From: Fragum whitleyi
Taxonomy: Eukaryota > Mollusca > Bivalvia > Cardiida > Cardiidae
Length of the DNA stretch: 64,000 bases
Reading direction: 5' to 3'
Assembly (NCBI GenBank): GCA_948146395.1
Contig: OX411549.1
Span: 32,944,693 to 33,008,692 of the forward strand
Shown here: positions 53,101-61,004 of the stretch, in pieces
Layout of the letters: every line of letters starts with the position of its first letter
Numbering within the stretch: position 1 is the stretch's first letter
Notes under the pieces: model-generated
What the model was told of the DNA's origin: nothing
Seen by the model: only the letters and a program-made list of their open reading frames with translations
Database searches by the model: none
Made by a program: the position numbers and the translations under genes

Positions 53101-56100
53101 ACATTCTGCGAAAAAAAAACCGTACTACTACTGGGCCTGTCACACCACAGCGCATGTCACAGCGTATGGCGAACGTATGCTCATACGCTCACATACGCTG
53201 GTGTACGCTAGACGTTCGTGTACTCATAAGTCGTGTACGTTACAAGTACGCTGGTATACGTTGGTATACGTTCTTATACGCAGAGGCCAAATAATATTTT
53301 TTGACATGTTAAAAAAAGTTCAGCGTATGCCAGCGTATAGAATATACGCTATTCATACGGTATGCATACGGTCTATACGCTAGAGGTACGCTACTAATAC
53401 GGTATGCATAAGGTCAATACGCTACACGAACGCTACTCATAGGTCAAGTACGCTTGTCATACGCTGACAGAAAATTAAAATTCTATCAGACATAATATAT
53501 ATATTTGAAACTTTTAGGACTAATTTTCGCTAATTTGACCAACCAATAGTATGATCACAGCTCTATCGAAATTAGTGGTCACAAAAGCGAATCGGCTTTA
53601 AAGTTTACATTTACTTTATATAAATAAGTCAGTTGTAGATCTAGCTCAACACAGAGAAGATGGATGCTGCTCTTCTAAGTCACCATTTAACCTTGTATTA
53701 TGTTGAAAAAAGAAGACATGGGAGACGAAGGTGGAGGAAAACAACAAGGTTAAACCATTGGATTAGGGGACGGTAGCATTTCGATCTTTATGACAAGCTC
53801 TTGGTTGAGTTAAGAAATGAGGATCAAGCATATACTCCCCTTCTTCCGTTGAGAGGCTACATGACCTCTTTTTGGCATTTTTTTCCTTTCCAGCGTAGAG
53901 GACCTGGAAGAATCGTCTTCCAAGGTCGGGGAAGTATCTAGTGACTGATCTTCATCGACTGGCGATGGAGATCTAGATCTGTACTGAACAGCATTTTCGT
54001 CTTCTTTCTTTTGTTGAGTACCATCACTCTTTTCTTTAGCCGATGAAAAAACACTTCTTTTACCTTCCCTTTCCCTAGTTTTCCCGGTATTCTTACTGCT
54101 GAGTATCTACTTCTAGACTGAAGGAACTGCCTCATAATTGATGATAACCGCTGTATACGTTAGTCATACGCTTACATACGTTAGCCATACGTTACTCGCT
54201 CGCTGGCATACGCTACTCATACGGTGATGTGCGTTACAAATACGCTTGTAAACGCACATGTACGTTTTGCATACGCTGATAATACGCTGGCCATACGCTA
54301 TTTTAACGCTGCTCATACGCTGGGCATACGTTTAAAATGATTTCTTGTCGATGGCGGGGGTTTACGATGGCGGGGGTTTACGCCGAAGAGTTGTGCGTAT
54401 TAGCAAGATTTTGTCTTTATTCTATACGCTAGGCATACGTTACCCTCATACGCTGTGGTGTGACACCCCCTTACAGTTATTTTAAGCTGCAGTGCATATG
54501 TCTTTTTCGCCAATCGAATATTTATTATTGTTAAAGTATCCAAGCTTACGTTCAGTGCACATTTCTCCTGCAAAGCCTTGTTCACAGCCATCCGGGCATA
54601 CCCCATTTGTTTTGTTACAAGGTGCGTCGTTCTTACAGTGGCCACATGTAGAATTACATTCTATACCATAAAACCCGTCATTGCATGCTGAAAATGGAAA
54701 AAAATGACATTCCGTTACGAAAAGATACATTTTCTACTTACAAATTATGTTTAAAATACATTTTAGGACACTTACAATAGTATTGCGCTGACCCATCGAT
54801 TTGTAATATGGCATTTCGAAGTTGGGCTTGTATGTACAAAAAGACATGTTTGTATTTAAAAAAAAATGTTATTTTATTTAATGTTCCTTAAATTCTAATA
54901 TTTTAATTGAATACTAAAGGTTTCGGACATCTGTCTACGTCGAAAAATATCCTCCTGTTAAAAATCTGTGCAGTCAGCGCTGCCTGACAAGGGTCGACAA
55001 TTTTCGCATTTTACAGATGACCCTTTTAAAAGAATTTATCAAAAAGTATTTGATCTACCTGTAGAACAGTTTGTATCGACCCAGCCCGGTGCGCACCCAT
55101 TCAAACAGTCCCCGGATACTTTATCACAGGGTTCACCGTTCATACAGTTACCACACATTTGTCGACAATCTTCTCCGAACATCCCGTCACCACATTCTGA
55201 AAAGGTCAATACGAAGAAAAATGCAAAAATGTATAATGTCCCCTTTTTCCGTGAAATTAAATTGAATGTTCCCATTTTCAATTGAGTTCAGCCTTATGAA
55301 CAGACAAGAATTCTGACAAAGTTTCGTCAAGATTGTGAAAATGTTATGGGCTATAGGATGCTATCGAAGAACTTGTTTAGAACGCACGACGAACGACAGA
55401 CGAAAGACATTCAATGATCACAAAAAATCACATTGAGTACGATAAACAAATTCGGGCAAATGCAGAATATGCATGTAGGAATTTAAAGACTTTATTGTAA
55501 TTTCACGTTCTTTTAACGAACATATTTATTACGGAAAAATTGTTATAAAATTGAAAAGAATGAACAAATTTCTAAAATAAGTTTGTCCAGGAATGAAACA
55601 AGAGCACTGCAAGAAGATGCCGTGCTTCATTGCGGGTCCTTCATATTGACAATTTTATGTTTCTCGAAAACATTAGCTGCTCTTGTTAAGAGAAATTAAA
55701 TATTCAAAAAGAAAGAGTGTCAATCAAGTAGAGGTATAACCTGAAATTATTGACATGATTTGACCTTTTACAACGAATAAATCAACCAGTGAATACATTT
55801 ACCATCGAGAAATAACGGTGGTTACGGAAAGCTTCGTTTAACCTGACCCGGAGGACTATGTTTTCATATGATCATGAAATTTTACCTACAATTACTAACG
55901 GTTCCGTGGTCGAGAGGTGTAGGTCGCAGTCATAAGAAGTATAATTTTGGCGGTTCAAATCTGAACAAAGTCAGTTTTTTTCTTTTTTCCCGTTTTTTAT
56001 TTTCAACATATCTAAAAAAAAAAAAAAAAAAAAAAAAAACATGCATGGCTTTCTTGTGTTTTCAGTCAATATATTTGCAATGTATTTGAAACCTTTACTT

Positions 56101-59100
56101 TATACGTTTGTCAAAGAAATTGCCTTCAATTTACTAGTTTGTCGAAATTTGAACGAGCAAATAGAGAAGTGTTAATCAGCGTACAAATTTTCAAAAGCAG
56201 CTTGTAGAACCTTTTTAGATATATATGAGAGAACACATGGATCCTGAATTTGAAAGCATACAAACGATCTTATCTGTTAATGTCTGAGAGATACATGTAG
56301 ACATATTTGAGATGTAGCAGAAATTATAAATAGAAATGAAAAGAAAATATGAAAAAGTACATGTAAGGGGTAAGATATAAATTTTGAAAAATAAAAATAA
56401 GATTTATCGAGGCTCGAACCACGGACCTTATGTTCTGCAGTTCGTCGACCTTACAATTATATCTAGAAGAACATTCTACCTACGGTGGTACAAAATAAAC
56501 ATATAAATAACCATGATCGACTTCCGAGATAATACGAAAACTAACGATTGTGTAAAGTTGGAATCAACTAAGCGTGTAATTATTTAGATAGAGGTCATGC
56601 TCAATCATGTCAAAAATTTTAAGTTATAAACTTAAGGTCCACTATCAAATATCATTGTTACGTTAGTTTAATCTCTCTTGATTCATAACTAATGATAAAA
56701 GTGAAAAGTCTTTACCCTTGTCAGACTGCGCAGTCCGCGCAGACTGGCAAGGGTGGAAACTTTTCTCACTTTCAAAAAGGTACATTATAGCTTGATGAGA
56801 TTAAAGAATAAACCATTCGGAACATCCCATCGCCATTTCCTTGAGATTTTTAAGACAAAGTATTCTCAAAAAGTAAGATATTCAAACGGTTATTTAAGTG
56901 TTCTTAAGATATTTTGTTTAGGTAAGGAAAGTTTCGCAGAATTGACTTAGGGTCTCAACGAGTAGCGTTGGCGACTTCGATTGTTTGCTATCAAAATTTA
57001 GAGAACTGACGCTCTTTTAACTTGGATCATTGAGTTTTCTCCAGGTTTTCCCGTATTTTTCAAAATGGTCCCTCTTTGTATATACGAGGTTGAACGTAAG
57101 ATTGTCCGAGTTGTGATCCGAATGAAGTTCAAACCTACCTTGTGTACACATATCCCCTTGATATCCTGCTGCACAACCACTAGGACAAGTACTTTCTGAA
57201 ATAGTCCGTCTATGTAAATACGAGGTTGAACGTAAGATTGTCCGAGTGGTGTATCGAATGAAGTTCAATCCTACCTTGTGTACACATATCCCCTTGATAT
57301 CCTGCTGCACAACCACTAGGACAAGTACTTTCTGAAATAGTCCGTCTATGTAAATACGAGGTTGAACGTAAGATTGTCCGAGTGGTGTATCGAATGAAGT
57401 TCAATCCTACCTTGTGTACACATATCCCCTTGATATCCTGCTGCACAACCACCAGGACAAGTACCATTACTCTTGTTACAGGCAACTCCATCTTTACAAT
57501 TACCGCATACATTATTACATCCCACACCGTAAGAACCATCCTGACAGTCTAGAGATAAGAGAAATGAATGGTTTTAATATTTACTTAAACCACAGCTTAA
57601 TGATACAGTTTACAATTACCGCATACATTATTACATCCCGTACCATAAGAACCATCAGGACAGTCTAGAGATCAGAGAAATGAATAATTTTAATATTTAA
57701 TTAAACCACAGCTTAATGATACAGTTTACAATTACCCATACATTATTACATCCCGTACCATAAGAACCATCAGGACAGTCTAGAGATCAGAGAAATGAAT
57801 AATTTTAATATTTAATTAAACCACAGCTTAATGATTCAGTTTACAATTACCGCATACATTATTACATCTCGTACCATAAGAACCATCTGGACAGTCTAGA
57901 GATCAGAGGAATGAATTAGCATGTGCTCGACATTTCCAACAATTTCATATATGCGCCAAGCAAAGATTCTGGCCAGTCTGTGCATCCGCACAGTCTGGCC
58001 AGAGTCTTTGCTTTGCTCTCTGTAAAAAGATAACGCATAAGGCTTTCTACATAGGTCAAGTGGGCAGCGAATGTATATACCCTGTGCATATTGTATGTGT
58101 GGTCGTCTAGGCAGATTTTTATCTTACAACTATACAAATATTCGTGTGATAACATCCGTTTGATATTTTTTTCATGATATCACATAATTATTGTTAGAAC
58201 ATTTAAAATATTTTTGATTTTATATTATATATATTTTATATATACATTTTGATATTACACGGGTGTTATTACACTAGTGGAATAACTATGCAAATGAGCT
58301 TAGAGCGAATAGCAACGCTATATTGTAACTACGAAATGACGTCATATTCTATATTTTTAGACGTCATTTTGAAAGTTTCGCGAAAAATTGAAACGTTGAA
58401 TTTCAGGAATTTTGACGATTTTTTTGCTAAAATTCGGGTCATATTATAAACAGAATATAAAATTTGTGCTCATAAAATACTGAATTTATTAAACTCGTCA
58501 TCTATAAACAGATAAAAACTCGGCGCAGCCTTGTTTTTATCTGTTTATAGATGACTTGTTTAATAAATTCAGTATTCAATGACCACTCATTCAATATCCT
58601 CTATATATATTTGTTACAATAGTGTTGCATTAACCCCATGTTCTCTATTTTATTTCGTACACTTAAAAAACAGTAGAGTACAGTCATAAAGAAATGAAAG
58701 TGGTATTTTGGCAATTAGCGGTGAACTGAACAATGTTTGATTATAAGTTAGGAGTATTCCAGCGACAGATGTTGTTAGATGCTACCATGCACAATGCTCT
58801 TGAAACAGTAAAGTTCAGTCGTAAAGAAATGAAAGTGGTATTTTGGCAATTAGCAGTGAACTGAACAGTATTTGATTATAAGTTACGAGTATTCCAGCGA
58901 CAAATGTTATTAGCTGCTACTATGCACAATGCTCTTGAAACAGTAAAGTACAGTCATAAAGAAATGAAAGTGGTATTTTGGCAATTAGCGGTGAACTGAA
59001 CAATGTTTGATTATAAGTTACGAGTATTCTAGCGACAAATGTTGTTAGATGCTACTATGCACAATGCTCTTGAAACAGTAAAGTACAGTCGTAAAAAAAT

Positions 59101-60953
59101 GAAAGTGGTATTTTTGCAATTAGCAGTGAACTGAACAATGTTTGATTATAAGTTACGAGTATTCCAGCGACAAATGTTATTAGCTGCTACTATGCACAAT
59201 GCTCTTGAAACAGTAAAGTACAGTCATAAAAAAATTAAAATGGTAGATTTGGCAATTAGCGGTGAACTGAACAATGTTTGATTAATAGTTACGAGTATTC
59301 CAGCGACAAATGTTGTTAGATGCTACTAAGCACAATGCTCTTGAAACAGTAAAGTACAGTCGTAAAGAAATGAAAGTGGTATTTTTGCAATTAGCAGTGA
59401 ACTGAACAATGTTTGATTATAAGTTACGAGTATTCCAGCGACAAATGTTATTAGCTGCTACTATGCACAATGCTCTTGAAACAGTAAAGTACAGTCATAA
59501 AAAAATTAAAATGGTAGATTTGGCAATTAGCGGTGAACTGAACAATGTTTGATTAATAGTTACGAGTATTCCAGCGACAAATGTTGTTAGATGCTACTAA
59601 GCACAATGCTCTTGAAACAGTAAAGTACAGTCATAAAGAAATGAAAGTGGTATTTTGGCAATCAGCAGTGAACTGAATAATGTTTGATTATAAGATACGA
59701 GTATTCCAGCGATAAATGTTATTAGCTGCTACTATGCACAATGCTCTTGCTCATTATCCACTCCGGATATGCTTAAATCTTTATCATAAAGAATATCTTA
59801 AACAATTTCTAATCAAATTTTGTCTTGAATGTTTCCAATTTTTATTACAGTTGATTTGATCAACAGTGTGGTTTTTCGATCTAATATCAAATGTGTGAGA
59901 TGTAATGGCGATTCATCGGTTAATATCATCACAACAAAATATGATATATTCTTATGATGATAATTATTTCTTTATTACATTGAATACAAGTCAGCATGTG
60001 TTTGGAAACAATAACGGACAAAAACTAGATAAGGTTTTCTTTCGTTCTGATCCGTTTGATTTGATATCTCTTTTATGATATTTGGAATGAAATTGAATGA
60101 GTGTGATGAGCGAGTAGTGAATGGAATAAAAGGAAAGGTATACATATCACTTATTTTTTCAAGATGAACAAAATTAGCGACATTTATAACCGCCCTTTAT
60201 TAAATATTAATGAAAGGCATATAAACAGATTTCTTCGTCTTCCCGAACTACTCGGACGCGTCCAAATTCAAGAAAGTTAGTGATTGGTGAAATAAGGTGA
60301 AATTATGTGATTTTTTTGTGTGTGATTTTTTCGATTTGAATATAGTTGGAGTTTTCTTGTGATTTTGTGGCGTTTTTGAATTGTCTTGAATGAATGAATG
60401 ACGCGTTGAGCGAGTGATAAAGATTTGTTTTCAACGGGACTAGTGCCATTTTCATGATGTTATTAACCTGTAACCTACCTCCAAAGACTCGAACCTCGCA
60501 CATCCCTAATGAGGCCCCAGGCTCGGGTAGCATAATGAAAACGTACTGTGCGTTCATCTGTGTGTCAAAGGTCACGTTGTACATCCCGTTCATATCCAAC
60601 TTGCCTGTACTGTTATAATCAGGTGTTCCACTCGGTACAGTATCATTATTTGTCAAGTAAAGCATAAAGTTTTCTACTGTTATTGGAGCCGTGGCTGTAT
60701 CTGTATAACAAAGAAAAGGTAGGGATAAACGGTTAAGGAAACAGTGAATCTTTGCTTTTGATAAAATCACTAACGTCTTTAAACCAATCAAATTACTTAA
60801 TCATCACGGAACTACAGCTTTTACCTCCAATACTTAATTAAAACCATGTGGGAAAGTGCATGTGTGTTAATTTGATTCTCTTAAACGAATTTGTTAGAAG
60901 GCCATGTTGAAAATAAGCCTTGTTGTCTTAACATGTTACCTTCTTTAAATAAA

Positions 60954-61004
<51 letters not shown>

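Larger units (their letters stand above)
57060..57470. repeat. 136-bp tandem repeat: EGF exon 3' half plus intron
   Basis: Three units spaced 136 bp (donor ends at 57411, 57275 and 57139). Each holds the last 57 bases of an EGF exon, its donor and about 79 bases of intron including an ATTTCAG acceptor. Copies are nearly identical. Confidence 0.9.

Noticed and set aside
53150..53465. CRISPR-like or regulatory array of TACGCT words
   Set aside because: Words are degenerate, irregularly spaced and bounded by transposon ends; no repeat-spacer order.
56400..56460. tRNA gene (CGAGGCTCGAACCACGGACC on the + strand)
   Set aside because: T-arm-like part only; no acceptor-stem pairing or intact D-arm. 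Likely a SINE fragment, as is 18425-18480 (GGGATCGAACCCGGGACC).
57600..57900. Three further EGF half-exons (5' halves) as coding exons
   Set aside because: They keep the acceptor but have no donor at the expected place and run into stops; treated as duplicated non-coding debris.
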